Source of the DNA: Candidatus Uhrbacteria bacterium
GTDB lineage: Bacteria > Patescibacteriota > Patescibacteriia > 2-12-FULL-60-25
Length of the DNA: 13,458 nt
NCBI GenBank assembly: GCA_023246415.1
Contig: JAHFIK010000037.1
Span: 1-13,458, forward strand
Direction of reading: 5' to 3'
Every line of letters starts with the position of its first letter. Within the stretch, counting starts at the first letter, position 1. Shown here piece by piece: positions 1 to 7,887 of the stretch. Below the pieces are notes generated by a model that searched no databases, was not told the origin of the DNA, and was given only the letters and a program-made list of their open reading frames with translations. Made by a program: the position numbers and the translations under genes.

Positions 1-43
1 TTCTGTGAGAAGAAGGGGATCCGTTATCTCGCGTACGCCTCCA

Positions 44-52
44 TGCTATGAT
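44..52 (+). promoter_or_regulatory. possible extended -10 promoter of the first gene
   Basis: The bases read TGC-TATGAT, an extended -10 form, and the -10 ends nine bases before the ATG at 62. A transcript from here would begin almost at the start codon, fitting the absence of any Shine-Dalgarno sequence. The -35 position (around 24-29) is a poor match. This is a weak call from motif alone. Confidence 0.3.
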
Positions 53-61
53 TCCCGCATC

Positions 62-1201
62 ATGCGGAAGTTTTTTGTCGGTCTGCTCTTCCTGTTTATC
101 GGCGCCGGGGCGTTTGCGGCGTTTTGGTTGTTATTTTGGGTGAATCCGCAGGAAGTCGTGTCCACGGCCCTTGTGAATCTCGCAAAAACAAAGACGGTCC
201 AGAACGTCCGCGTGAGCGTGTTTTGGGATTTGCGCCATCCGTCCGGACAGGGGTATGTGTTTCAGAAATGGATGTCCTATGCCGGTTCGCTGGATGTCAC
301 CGATCCCACGCACCCCAAGGCGCAGGGTGTGATCGGGTATACGCTGGATCCGACGGGAAAGAATTTTCAAACCTCAGATGTGAATCTCCTGCAGAATGCG
401 GTCTATTTTCGGCTGGGGGATGATGCGTCGCCAGAACTGAGCACATGGTTTGCGGATGCGGCGAGCCGGGTGAGTAAAGCAGCGGTCGCCGCGACGACAA
501 CGGGTTCGCCGGGGACAGAGGGATCAGCTACTGTCCCATCTTCCACGTTTGCGGAAAACGCCACAACGACCTCGGCAACATCGACCGCGAGCGTTTCAAA
601 AGCGTGGTACGCGTTCCAACGATCAACGCTCATGAAGAAAGCGGGCGTTGCATCGTGGATTGGAAAAGGGACCGGAGCTGATGTGCGAACGGCACTTTTG
701 AGTGCGCAGGTCGGGTCATGGGCGGTTGCGGGTCCGGCAAAGACGGCCGTGGTCGCTAAACGGACGATCATGACCGTGGCGCTACGCCCGCAGGCGTCTG
801 CGGTGGAGGCCGGACTCATCTCGCTGATCCATGCTTGGATGAAGCGTGATCCTACGGGTCCGGAATTTGATTGGGCATCGCGTTCTGCGGCCGGGATTTC
901 AAAAGGGAAATGGGTGGCGGTCATTGATACGACCACGCGGACCATTCAGGAATTACAGGGGACGTATCTGCTCATCAACGAAAACGGGGAGTTGGCCGGA
1001 CACGTGACGGTTGATGTGACATTTGAAGGGATGAACGCCCCAGTATCCGTGAAGGTGCCAGTGGAGAGTATCGATCTGACTTCCATGATCGAAGAGAAAG
1101 GGCCGACGACATTTGCACCATCGGGAGAGCGTCCGATCATCGTAAAGCCACCAGTCGTTGAAGCGACATCGTCAACATCAGTAACAACGACGAGGCAGTA
1201 G
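62..1201 (+). CDS. membrane-anchored protein of unknown function
   Basis: A 379-residue protein I do not recognise. The ATG at 62 is preferred over earlier in-frame codons because it puts a positively charged end (MRK) directly before a hydrophobic segment at about residues 5-27, typical of a signal anchor. The rest is predicted to lie outside the membrane. A Ser/Thr/Ala-rich low-complexity stretch at about 130-185 looks like a flexible linker between two folded parts, and the C-terminus is another Pro/Ser/Thr-rich tail. There is no lipobox and no enzymatic motif. The stop codon lies inside the first heptamer of the hairpin at 1195-1260. Its position before a penicillin-binding protein gene and murF suggests, by context only, an envelope role. 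Confidence 0.75.
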   Translation: MRKFFVGLLFLFIGAGAFAAFWLLFWVNPQEVVSTALVNLAKTKTVQNVRVSVFWDLRHPSGQGYVFQKWMSYAGSLDVTDPTHPKAQGVIGYTLDPTGKNFQTSDVNLLQNAVYFRLGDDASPELSTWFADAASRVSKAAVAATTTGSPGTEGSATVPSSTFAENATTTSATSTASVSKAWYAFQRSTLMKKAGVASWIGKGTGADVRTALLSAQVGSWAVAGPAKTAVVAKRTIMTVALRPQASAVEAGLISLIHAWMKRDPTGPEFDWASRSAAGISKGKWVAVIDTTTRTIQELQGTYLLINENGELAGHVTVDVTFEGMNAPVSVKVPVESIDLTSMIEEKGPTTFAPSGERPIIVKPPVVEATSSTSVTTTRQ

Positions 1202-1260
1202 CCAGTAGGCAGTCGCCAGTCGGAATGTATTTCGACTCGCGACTGCCTACTGGCTACTGC
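1195..1260. repeat. long hairpin made of four heptamers per arm
   Basis: The left arm is 1195-1222 (GCAGTAG, CCAGTAG, GCAGTCG, CCAGTCG) and the right arm is 1233-1260, its reverse complement with one mismatch (1217 against 1238). The loop is the ten bases 1223-1232. Each arm is exactly four variant heptamers. There is no T-run on either side, so it is not a standard terminator, though it could act as a processing or attenuation structure between the first gene and the penicillin-binding protein gene. Confidence 0.9.
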
Positions 1261-1270
1261 CTGCGTTATC

Positions 1271-3166
1271 ATGCAGATCATCACGCCTTCACATACGCAT
1301 CGAGACACCTCCACGCGCGAGAATCGCATTACGTGGGTGGCGGCCTTTTTTTTATTGTTTGCGGTGTGCATCATCGCGCGATGCTTTCAGTTGCAGGTGA
1401 TTGAGGGGGCCTCGTATCGATTGCTCGCCACAGACCAGCATGAGCTGCAACAGCTCCTTGTGCCGCAACGCGGGCAGATTCTGGTCCGCGATCGTGCGGA
1501 TGGAAGCTTGCACCCGTTTGCGACGAACCGTGACGCCTGGACGCTCTATGCCGTGCCGCGTGAAATGGGGGGTGACATGGGGACGATTGCGCGTGAGATT
1601 GCGCCGTACACCAAAGACACGGAGGCATCGCTTGTTGCACGGTGGACGGCGAATCCGAATCGTTCCTATGATCCGCTTGCAAAAGGGTTGGAGAAGTCGA
1701 TCTCAGATGAGATCGCGTCAAAAAAATTGAAGGGGATTGGATTGGCAAAGGGGTGGCTGCGGCTCTATCCCGAAGCGGGGGTCGGCGGCCAGCTGATCGG
1801 ATTTGTTCGGACCGATGACACCGGTGTTGGGAAAGGGATCTACGGGATTGAAGGATCGTACGACAGCACGCTGGCCGGAACGCCGGGGTTCGTGTCTGCG
1901 CAAAAAGATGCCGGCGGACGGAGATTGATGCTCAGCGGGGGAACGATTCGCCAGGCGGAGAATGGATCGGATGTGGTGCTCACGATTGATCGGACGATTC
2001 AGTATCACACATGCGAAGCCTTGAAGAAGGCGGTGGCAACATCGCAATCCGACAGCGGGACGGTGGTGGTGATGGATCCGAAAACCGGCGCGATCATTGC
2101 AATGTGCTCTTATCCGGATTTTGATCCAGCGAATTACGGGGCCACCACGGACGTCTCCGCATTTAATAATCCTGCAACCTTTTCGACGTACGAACCGGGT
2201 TCTGTGTTCAAGTCCATCACCATGGCGCTTGGCGTGGATGCAGGAAAAGTCGGACCAAATACGACGTATCAAGACACGGGCGTGGTGAAGATTGATAAAT
2301 ACGAAATCAAGAATTCGGATTTGAAATCAAACGGGACGCAGACCATGACGAACGTGCTTGAAAAATCGCTGAATACCGGAGCCATTTATGTGGAGCGGCA
2401 GATTGGAATTGACGCGTTCAGGAATGGGGTAGAGTCGTTTGGATTTGGAACCAAGACAGATATCGGGCTGACACCGGAGGCGAAAGGGAACATCTCTTCG
2501 CTTAAAAAATCGTCTGAGGTGTATGGGGCAACCGCCTCATTCGGTCAGGGGATTACCGTGACGCCGATCCAGTTGGCCGTGGCGTATTCCGCACTTGCGA
2601 ATGGCGGAAAGCTGATGCGCCCGTATGTCGTGAATGAGGTGATTCATGCGGATGGGTCACAAGAGATTACGAAGCCCGTTGTGGTCCGTCGACCGATTTC
2701 TGCACGGACGAGTGAAATTCTCACCGGGATGCTCGTCTCCGTGTCTGAAAAAGGACATGGGGCGCTCGCACGCGTCCCCGGATATTACGTGGCTGGAAAG
2801 ACAGGGACCGCGCAGCTCGCTGATCCGCACGGCGGGTACCTCGCGGACACGGTCATCGCGACCTATGCCGGATTTGTGCCTGCGCGGAATCCGGCAATGG
2901 TCATCATTACGCGACTCGTGAAGCCACGGGCGGGGAAGTGGGCAGAATCCAATGCAGCCCCGCTGTTCCATGATGTTGCGGCGTTCTCACTCGCGTATCT
3001 TGGGGTTCCGATGGAGCGTGATCCGGGTCCACTGTCGAGTTCGAACGATGTGCCGACGCTTCCGAACGTCGTTGGGGCGCCGGGGATCGTGTCCGTGGAA
3101 GGTGAAGGGACCTCCGGTTCTGCCACGGGGACGACGCCGGGAGCAAGTTCATCGACGGCACGGTAG
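1271..3166 (+). CDS. ftsI: class B penicillin-binding protein (FtsI-like peptidoglycan transpeptidase)
   Basis: A 631-residue DD-transpeptidase that cross-links peptidoglycan stem peptides on the outer face of the membrane. A single N-terminal membrane anchor lies at about residues 22-42, followed by the non-catalytic dimerisation domain (about 50-220) and the transpeptidase domain (about 230-580). All three catalytic motifs are visible: S311-V-F-K314 with the acylated serine, S366-L-N368, and K510-T-G-T513. The length is typical of FtsI/PBP2-type proteins. The last 50 residues are Gly/Ser/Thr-rich and end without a recognisable PASTA domain. The ATG at 1271 directly follows the heptamer hairpin and has no Shine-Dalgarno sequence. 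MurF downstream supports a division/cell-wall cluster. Whether it serves division (FtsI) or elongation (MrdA) cannot be settled from sequence alone. Confidence 0.92.
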   Translation: MQIITPSHTHRDTSTRENRITWVAAFFLLFAVCIIARCFQLQVIEGASYRLLATDQHELQQLLVPQRGQILVRDRADGSLHPFATNRDAWTLYAVPREMGGDMGTIAREIAPYTKDTEASLVARWTANPNRSYDPLAKGLEKSISDEIASKKLKGIGLAKGWLRLYPEAGVGGQLIGFVRTDDTGVGKGIYGIEGSYDSTLAGTPGFVSAQKDAGGRRLMLSGGTIRQAENGSDVVLTIDRTIQYHTCEALKKAVATSQSDSGTVVVMDPKTGAIIAMCSYPDFDPANYGATTDVSAFNNPATFSTYEPGSVFKSITMALGVDAGKVGPNTTYQDTGVVKIDKYEIKNSDLKSNGTQTMTNVLEKSLNTGAIYVERQIGIDAFRNGVESFGFGTKTDIGLTPEAKGNISSLKKSSEVYGATASFGQGITVTPIQLAVAYSALANGGKLMRPYVVNEVIHADGSQEITKPVVVRRPISARTSEILTGMLVSVSEKGHGALARVPGYYVAGKTGTAQLADPHGGYLADTVIATYAGFVPARNPAMVIITRLVKPRAGKWAESNAAPLFHDVAAFSLAYLGVPMERDPGPLSSSNDVPTLPNVVGAPGIVSVEGEGTSGSATGTTPGASSSTAR

Positions 3167-3270
3167 TCGAGTGGACCGGCGGGTTTGGCGTGAATATCGC
3201 CGTGAACGGTGTCAAGAAGCGAGACGACATCATCGCTGGCGTAAAAGAGCAAAAAGGTGTACTAATAGCG

Positions 3271-3300
3271 GTCACAGGACGCTCGTGTGACGCGGTTTCT
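3271..3300 (+). terminator. weak hairpin between the penicillin-binding protein gene and murF
   Basis: GTCACA (3271-3276) pairs with TGTGAC (3286-3291) around a nine-base loop and is followed by GCGGTTTCTT. The stem is short and the T-run interrupted, so it may be a weak terminator or chance. The 165 bp spacer otherwise holds no recognised feature. Confidence 0.22.
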
Positions 3301-3331
3301 TCCTCACGAATCACCGTTCATCCACTGATCT

Positions 3332-4648
3332 ATGATCAAAAAACTCCTCATCCGTTTCCTTGCCGCGAGCGCCCGTCGGATCCTTGCGCGTGAGAAGCCG
3401 CTGATCGTGGGGATCACCGGATCATACGGAAAGTCATCTGCAAAAGAAGCGATCGCTATTGCGCTTGGAGCCATGGAACCGGGATCGCTCGTTCGGTCAT
3501 CACCAAAAAACTATAATAATGAATTCGGATTGCCGTTTACCATTCTGAATGTGTCGGCCCCGGGACGGGATCCGATCAAATGGTTGAGCGTCCTCGGCCG
3601 TGCGTGCTGGATGGGGTGGGGCTTCGGTCGCGTTCACGTGAACACGTTCGTGCTTGAAATGGGTGCGGATCGCCGCGGTGATTTGAAGTGGCTCGTGAGC
3701 ATTGCGCGTCCGGATATTTCGGTGGTCACGGGTGTTGGAGAAGCGCACTCGCAGTATTTTGGAACGATTGATGAAATCGCGAACGAGAAAGCGACACTGG
3801 TCCGCGCGCTTGCACGGAATGGATTCGCCATTTTGAATAATGATGATACGCGCGTCACGGCCATGCGCCGTGATACGGATGCCGAGGCGCTGTATTACGG
3901 TTTCTCGGACGGGAGCGATATCCAGATTCTCAAAACATCGTTTGCGATCATAGAAGATGACGCGGGGCATCTTGCTCCGGTCGGCATTGATGTGGCGTTT
4001 GCGTGCGATGGACAGGTTTCAGAACTTCATCTGCGTGGCACGATTGGCCGACCGCAAGCCCTCGCGGCTGCATCCGCGCTCGCTGTGGCGCGTCGACTGG
4101 AAATCCCGCTCCAGACCGCGCTGGATCGCTTAGAGCGCACCTATCACGGCATTGCCGGCCGCACGCGGATTATCCCTGGGATCAAGGGGACGACGATCAT
4201 CGACGACACGTACAATGCCGCATCGGCGAAGACGGTTATTTCCGCCCTGCATGACCTCATGCAACTTGGCGTGAAAGGGGATCAACGCAAAATCGCGGCA
4301 CTCGGGGAAATGCGCGAATTGGGGGAATATGCCGAGATTGGAAATCAGGATGTTGGGCGCGCGGTGGCAGAGAGCGGCGTTGACTTCTTGGTGACGTGTG
4401 GTACACTCGCGCGCGGCATCGGCGATGCGGCCGTGGCCGTCGGGTTTGCTCCGGAGAACGTTCGTCATACCGAGAACAGTGCAGACGCCGGCCGGTTTCT
4501 TCAGGAGTTCATCAAGCCAGGCGATGTGATTCTGGCGAAAGGCTCGCAAGGCATTCGCATGGAACGCGTCGTCAAAGAACTCATGGCAGAACCGAATGAA
4601 GCGCCGTTCCTGCTTGTAAGAATGACAGAGGATTGGATTGGTAAATAA
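3332..4648 (+). CDS. murF: MurF: UDP-MurNAc-tripeptide--D-Ala-D-Ala ligase
   Basis: A cytoplasmic ATP-dependent Mur ligase of 438 residues (E. coli MurF is about 450). It should add D-Ala-D-Ala to the UDP-MurNAc tripeptide, the last cytoplasmic step of the peptide stem. The P-loop is G30-S-Y-G-K34-S-S. The central domain has an EMGADRRGD segment, a GEAHSQYFG segment and N169-N-D-D172; the C-terminal domain carries L324-G-E-M-R-E-L-G331, the typical Mur-ligase motif around the DDTYNA segment. The first 25 residues are basic and hydrophobic, an extension seen in MurF-like proteins of reduced bacteria. MurE-like activity cannot be fully excluded. No clear Shine-Dalgarno is present before the ATG. 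It lies 165 bp after the penicillin-binding protein gene, on the same strand. Confidence 0.88.
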   Translation: MIKKLLIRFLAASARRILAREKPLIVGITGSYGKSSAKEAIAIALGAMEPGSLVRSSPKNYNNEFGLPFTILNVSAPGRDPIKWLSVLGRACWMGWGFGRVHVNTFVLEMGADRRGDLKWLVSIARPDISVVTGVGEAHSQYFGTIDEIANEKATLVRALARNGFAILNNDDTRVTAMRRDTDAEALYYGFSDGSDIQILKTSFAIIEDDAGHLAPVGIDVAFACDGQVSELHLRGTIGRPQALAAASALAVARRLEIPLQTALDRLERTYHGIAGRTRIIPGIKGTTIIDDTYNAASAKTVISALHDLMQLGVKGDQRKIAALGEMRELGEYAEIGNQDVGRAVAESGVDFLVTCGTLARGIGDAAVAVGFAPENVRHTENSADAGRFLQEFIKPGDVILAKGSQGIRMERVVKELMAEPNEAPFLLVRMTEDWIGK

Positions 4649-4651
4649 ATA

Positions 4652-4725
4652 GTGCGTCGTGCGTAGTACGTGGTGCGTGGGATCTTCTTTGAATCCCACG
4701 CACCACGTACTACGGACCACGTACC
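4652..4725. repeat. second long hairpin made of four heptamers per arm
   Basis: The left side is GTGCGTC, GTGCGTA, GTACGTG, GTGCGTG (4652-4679) and the right side ACGCACC, ACGTACT, ACGGACC, ACGTACC (4698-4725). The core 4663-4683 and 4693-4713 is a perfect 21 bp inverted repeat around a nine-base loop, with imperfect pairing continuing outward. It lies between the murF stop and tRNA-Glu and has no T-run. Confidence 0.9.
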
Positions 4726-4731
4726 ATCCCC

Positions 4732-4806
4732 GGCCCGTTCGTCTAGTGGTTAGGACATCAGGTTCTCATCCTGGTAACAGGGGTTCGATTCCCCTACGGG
4801 CTACCA
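4732..4806 (+). tRNA. tRNA-Glu, anticodon CUC
   Basis: A complete cloverleaf of 75 bases including an encoded CCA (4804-4806). The acceptor arm is 4732-4738 paired with ACGGGCT before the discriminator A; the first pair is a G-T wobble. The D arm is GTC-TAGTGGTTAG-GAC. The anticodon loop is TTCTCAT with CTC at 4765-4767, and the T arm is AGGGG-TTCGATT-CCCCT. It reads GAG glutamate codons. It closely resembles known bacterial tRNA-Glu sequences. Confidence 0.97.
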
Positions 4807-4810
4807 CCCG

Positions 4811-4835
4811 AAACCCCGCCGATTGGCGGGGTTTT
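4811..4835 (+). terminator. rho-independent terminator of tRNA-Glu
   Basis: AAACCCCGCC (4811-4820) pairs perfectly with GGCGGGGTTT (4825-4834) around the loop GATT, with T residues at the 3' side. It starts four bases after the tRNA CCA end. Confidence 0.88.
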
Positions 4836-4840
4836 GTGTA

Positions 4841-4879
4841 AGAAAAGACGCCGAGCATCTTGAGAGATGCGCGGCGTCT
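4841..4879 (-). terminator. rho-independent terminator of the glycosyltransferase unit
   Basis: AGACGCCG (4846-4853) pairs with CGGCGTCT (4872-4879). An inner GCATCT/AGATGC stem closes a TGAG loop after one A-G mismatch. On the minus strand the hairpin is followed by TTTTCT, so it ends transcription coming from the genes at 4920-7513. It faces the tRNA terminator, so the two convergent units are insulated. Confidence 0.82.
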
Positions 4880-4919
4880 GCCTCACACGTGGTGAGTCAT
4901 ACACGCGTGAGGTGAGCGT

Positions 4920-5288
4920 TCAGTAGGAGAGCGTGCTTTCGCCCGGGGTGGTGTCGGTATCGGCCGGACCACCGTCGAGGGGATCGGGTGCGACTGGCAC
5001 GCCTGGGTCGTCGGATACGAGATCGGTGATGACGGGATTGTCGTCGTCGCGGAGCAGGTCACCGAGGATGGCACCGGAGAGGTTACCTCCCGCGGCATAG
5101 CCGAGGAGCCAGTTATCCGTCGTTGTGGCCACAACGAACGAGATGAAGAAGTCTCCATCATCGTCGCTGGCGGTGCGTGCAGTGGTGTAGCCGCTCTTCC
5201 TCATCTCCTGGCAGTGATGGTTTTTTCCTTTCTCAGCCCTTTTTCCACAGTAGCGACAGACGACGACATTTGTATTTCGGTTTTGCAT
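4920..5288 (-). CDS. small protein with Cys/His metal-binding motif, unknown function
   Basis: A 122-residue protein. The ATG at 5288 is chosen because AAAGGAAT lies about seven bases upstream; a longer open frame would overlap the end of the preceding gene. Near the N-terminus C11-x2-C14 followed by H24-H25-C26 suggests a small zinc-binding knuckle. The middle (about 45-85) is a hydrophobic, Gly/Ala-rich segment with the phrase GGNLSGAILGDLL, which may be membrane-associated. The last 35 residues are Asp/Pro-rich and acidic. It starts 35 bp after the glycosyltransferase stop and ends before the terminator at 4841-4879, so the two genes probably share a transcript. I cannot name a family; the metal site is an inference from spacing. 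Confidence 0.72.
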   Translation of the reverse strand: MQNRNTNVVVCRYCGKRAEKGKNHHCQEMRKSGYTTARTASDDDGDFFISFVVATTTDNWLLGYAAGGNLSGAILGDLLRDDDNPVITDLVSDDPGVPVAPDPLDGGPADTDTTPGESTLSY

Positions 5289-5323
5289 AGACGTATTCCT
5301 TTCGTGACGGACGGTTTCTGAAG

Positions 5324-7513
5324 CTAAGCAGTCATTTGTTGTAAGATTTGCATCCCCCATAGGAGATGCTGGTAGCGCTCGACCATGTTTTGCATCGAGA
5401 ATCGATCGAGGACATGGCGTCGACCCGCGCGTCCCATGGCGCGTGTCTGGTCCGGATGGGTGAGGAGCGACAGGATCGCCATCGATACTTCTTCCGGTGA
5501 GACCGAAGCCGTGAGGCGACCGGTCACGCCGTCGATGATCTGTTCCCGTGTGCCGCCGTCATCATTCGCCACGACGGGCATGCCGACGGACAGTGCTTCG
5601 AGAATGGCGTTAGGACATCCCTGATGGATTCCCAGTGTGACGAAGACATCGTGTTCGCAATAGCGCTCACGTGCGTCGAAATCCGGGCCATGAAAGATGG
5701 TGTGTCGGCCTGCGCGCGCTCGCACCTCCTCTAGATACCCCTGATCCAATGCCCGACTGTCGCCGTACACATGGAGTTCCGCGTTCGGATAAACGTCCCG
5801 TACGCGCGCCATGGCTTCGACGATCTCAAGCAGGAATTTGCTCGGCGCGATTCTCCCGCAGACGGCAATTTTTGGAATGGCCGTTGAACGGTATTCTCGT
5901 TTTTCGCAGGTCGGCACCGATACCCCGTTCGGAATAACGGAAACGCGACCGGAGAACAGATTCGGCGCGTTGCCGTTGAACTTCAGAACGAGATCGTCAA
6001 GCCGCCGGTAGAAGTCGAGATGGGTGTAGCAGATCCGACGACCGAACTCGTCCGCCTGCTGCATGGACTCAAATGCGTATTCGCCCGGACTGACGTCGAT
6101 GAACCGCACTTTCGTGTGGCTAAGCGCCTTCCCGAGAAGCAACTTGAGTTTAGCGTCCGCGTTCCAGTACACGATCGTCCCGATCGACTGTTGGACCGTG
6201 TACTCAATAATCGTCTCCGCATTATCAAACGGATCGCCGGTTGGTGCTGATCGAAAGACCGAAACGCCTGCGTCGACAAGCTGGCGGTAGAAGTCCGAAA
6301 CAGTGCTTTCGCCGGTCACGGCAACGGCGACGCGCTCATCATTCAACCCGCAGACGAGGTTTACCAGCGATCGTTGCGCCCCGCCGCTGTTGAGGTTGGC
6401 GGTGACAATGAGGACTCGATCAGACGGATCAAATGGTCGTGTGAGATGATGGAGCGTCCAGAGACGATAGGATGGAAATCGGTTCCAGGTTGGAATAATG
6501 CCAGACGTTGCCGGCGCATTCCGGATCGCTTCGCACCAGACATCGGGAGATGCCTGCTTGTCGACGAGCGTTAGGCCCGCATGCTCCACTTCGCCTTGAC
6601 CACCGACGTTGCTAACGACGGCAGGAATGCCTGCGGTGAGGATTTCAAGTGTCGCGATGCTCAGTCCTTCGTAATGGCTCGTGTTCAAGAAGATGTCGAA
6701 CGCGGGAGTGCATTGCACCGCGTCGATGACCGGACCGGGCATCGCAACGCGGTGCCGCAGGTTCAATTCATCAACGAGCGCACGGACGCGACGCCATTCG
6801 TCAGGATCTTTTGATCCGACGAGTCCACCAAGGATTGCGAGATAATACTCTTCGCCCTGGTCCAACAGTTGCCGGAGCAGGCGGAGCGCGTATCCGTAGT
6901 TCTTCTGTGGCTTAAACGAACCGATCATGCCAATGACGCGCGCATCAACGGGGATTCTCCACTGACTGCGCCAGTACTCCCGTGCGTCCGCGCGATATGC
7001 GCGGCTTCGCGGAAGGTGGTGGATCACCGAAATGTCGCCCTGCCAGCCTGCGGTAATAAGATCACGCTTGCACGCGTGTGACACGGCGATGACCGGCTTT
7101 GTCCGATCAAGTTCGGAGGGCTCGTTGAGCCATCCGGACCGCGCGTTGTGGAAGACCTGATAGACGAAGGCGCCACCCTGTTCAAGGGCAGATTGTTCCT
7201 CCCGTGAAACGAGGTGGGCCAGACACGTCGGGTTTCCGCTCGCGGCAAGTGATTGACCGATGATGGCCAGTTTTTCCAGGACAGCCTGTCCGTTGAGTCG
7301 CGTGACGATGACGCCCTTTGGCAGCGGCCACTCAATGCTCTGATTACGGAGGAGCACGAGATGTAGCGGCCGCCGTTTCGCGATACGGGAAAGCCAGTCA
7401 CTGACGATCCATTCCGCGCCACCTAGCGCCATTCCGGCGATTACGACCGTGAGGGTCGCATTGGACGGTTGCAGAGGAGGTTGAATACATCGTGCTTGCC
7501 GATGAAGGTCCAT
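5324..7513 (-). CDS. double-domain glycosyltransferase (two GT4-type modules)
   Basis: A 729-residue protein with two successive GT-B-fold glycosyltransferases, likely cytoplasmic or membrane-associated and acting in cell-surface polysaccharide or glycan synthesis. Module 1 (about 20-345) has G31-G-A-E34 near the start and E282-G-L-S-I-A-T-L-E290, the GT4 EX7E motif. Module 2 (about 368-729) has G377-G-A-Q380 and Q631-G-C-P-N-A-I-L-E639, where the first glutamate is glutamine. No membrane segment is obvious. The ATG at 7513 follows an AAGGGAAAG ribosome site. The frame stays open 96 codons further upstream, but that part reads through a repeat copy and is unlikely to be protein. It is the first gene of a two-gene unit. 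Donor and acceptor sugars cannot be told from the sequence. Confidence 0.87.
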   Translation of the reverse strand: MDLHRQARCIQPPLQPSNATLTVVIAGMALGGAEWIVSDWLSRIAKRRPLHLVLLRNQSIEWPLPKGVIVTRLNGQAVLEKLAIIGQSLAASGNPTCLAHLVSREEQSALEQGGAFVYQVFHNARSGWLNEPSELDRTKPVIAVSHACKRDLITAGWQGDISVIHHLPRSRAYRADAREYWRSQWRIPVDARVIGMIGSFKPQKNYGYALRLLRQLLDQGEEYYLAILGGLVGSKDPDEWRRVRALVDELNLRHRVAMPGPVIDAVQCTPAFDIFLNTSHYEGLSIATLEILTAGIPAVVSNVGGQGEVEHAGLTLVDKQASPDVWCEAIRNAPATSGIIPTWNRFPSYRLWTLHHLTRPFDPSDRVLIVTANLNSGGAQRSLVNLVCGLNDERVAVAVTGESTVSDFYRQLVDAGVSVFRSAPTGDPFDNAETIIEYTVQQSIGTIVYWNADAKLKLLLGKALSHTKVRFIDVSPGEYAFESMQQADEFGRRICYTHLDFYRRLDDLVLKFNGNAPNLFSGRVSVIPNGVSVPTCEKREYRSTAIPKIAVCGRIAPSKFLLEIVEAMARVRDVYPNAELHVYGDSRALDQGYLEEVRARAGRHTIFHGPDFDARERYCEHDVFVTLGIHQGCPNAILEALSVGMPVVANDDGGTREQIIDGVTGRLTASVSPEEVSMAILSLLTHPDQTRAMGRAGRRHVLDRFSMQNMVERYQHLLWGMQILQQMTA

Positions 7514-7589
7514 TTCTTTCCCTTTTTGTGAATGTTCGAGACTAAAACACCTTGTGACCCATATGCTGCCAAGCAGCCAGAATAACGGC

Positions 7590-7618
7590 GCTTTAACAAT
7601 TTCCGGCCATTTTGTCAA
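7590..7618 (-). promoter_or_regulatory. probable promoter of the glycosyltransferase unit
   Basis: On the minus strand TTGACA (7613-7618) is followed after exactly 17 bases by TAAAGC (7590-7595). The -35 is perfect, the -10 poor. The leader would be about 75 bases and includes a small GCTGC/GCAGC hairpin (7564-7577). Confidence 0.45.
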
Positions 7619-7638
7619 CGCCACGATCCAGTCTTTAG

Positions 7639-7656
7639 CTCCCGATCGTTCGGGAG
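7639..7656. repeat. short hairpin at the left edge of the repeat region
   Basis: CTCCCGA (7639-7645) and TCGGGAG (7650-7656) form a perfect 7 bp inverted repeat with a four-base loop. It lies just outside the left end of the first repeat copy. Confidence 0.5.
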
Positions 7657-7675
7657 TGCGCTTTAAAAGATTGAC

Positions 7676-7887
7676 GGATTGAAAGGGGAGCGCGTGATGA
7701 ATAGGATTGGTTAAAGCGATGACCCACTCTTTTGTCATTCTGATCCGCCGCGGCGGAGAAGAATCGCTTTCCAGAGGAAGGTATTGAGTGATCGCTGACA
7801 ACCGAATTCGTAAAACGGTCTCGTAGAGGACGTTGAAAGACCATTTGCAAAAGAGTTTGTGCGTTCAGTGTATTTGTCGGCAACCAT
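7676..7887 (+). repeat. structured repeat element, 5' partial copy (A1)
   Basis: The left end (7676-7730) matches the left end of copy B through a shared GGTTAAAG/AGTTAAAG segment. It is followed by the left outer arm with the palindrome CCGCCGCGGCGG, the CTTTCC-GGAAGG mini-hairpin and the left inner stem ending GGTCTCGTAGAGGAC. The right inner stem is degenerate after about 7830 and the right outer arm and tail are missing. A complete right half follows in the next copy, so 7676-8181 may be one element with an internal duplication of its left half. Confidence 0.8.

Noticed and set aside
5..61. N-terminal extension of the first gene to position 5
   Set aside because: It would place about 19 polar residues before the signal anchor, and no ribosome site supports it; the ATG at 62 fits the membrane topology.
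403..945. Minus-strand 180-residue open frame opposite the first gene
   Set aside because: It is a shadow of the plus-strand gene, with no ribosome site and low-complexity composition.
7514..7801. 96-codon N-terminal extension of the glycosyltransferase
   Set aside because: Much of it is a translation of repeat copy A1 and of the promoter region. The ATG at 7513 has a ribosome site and leads directly into the first domain.
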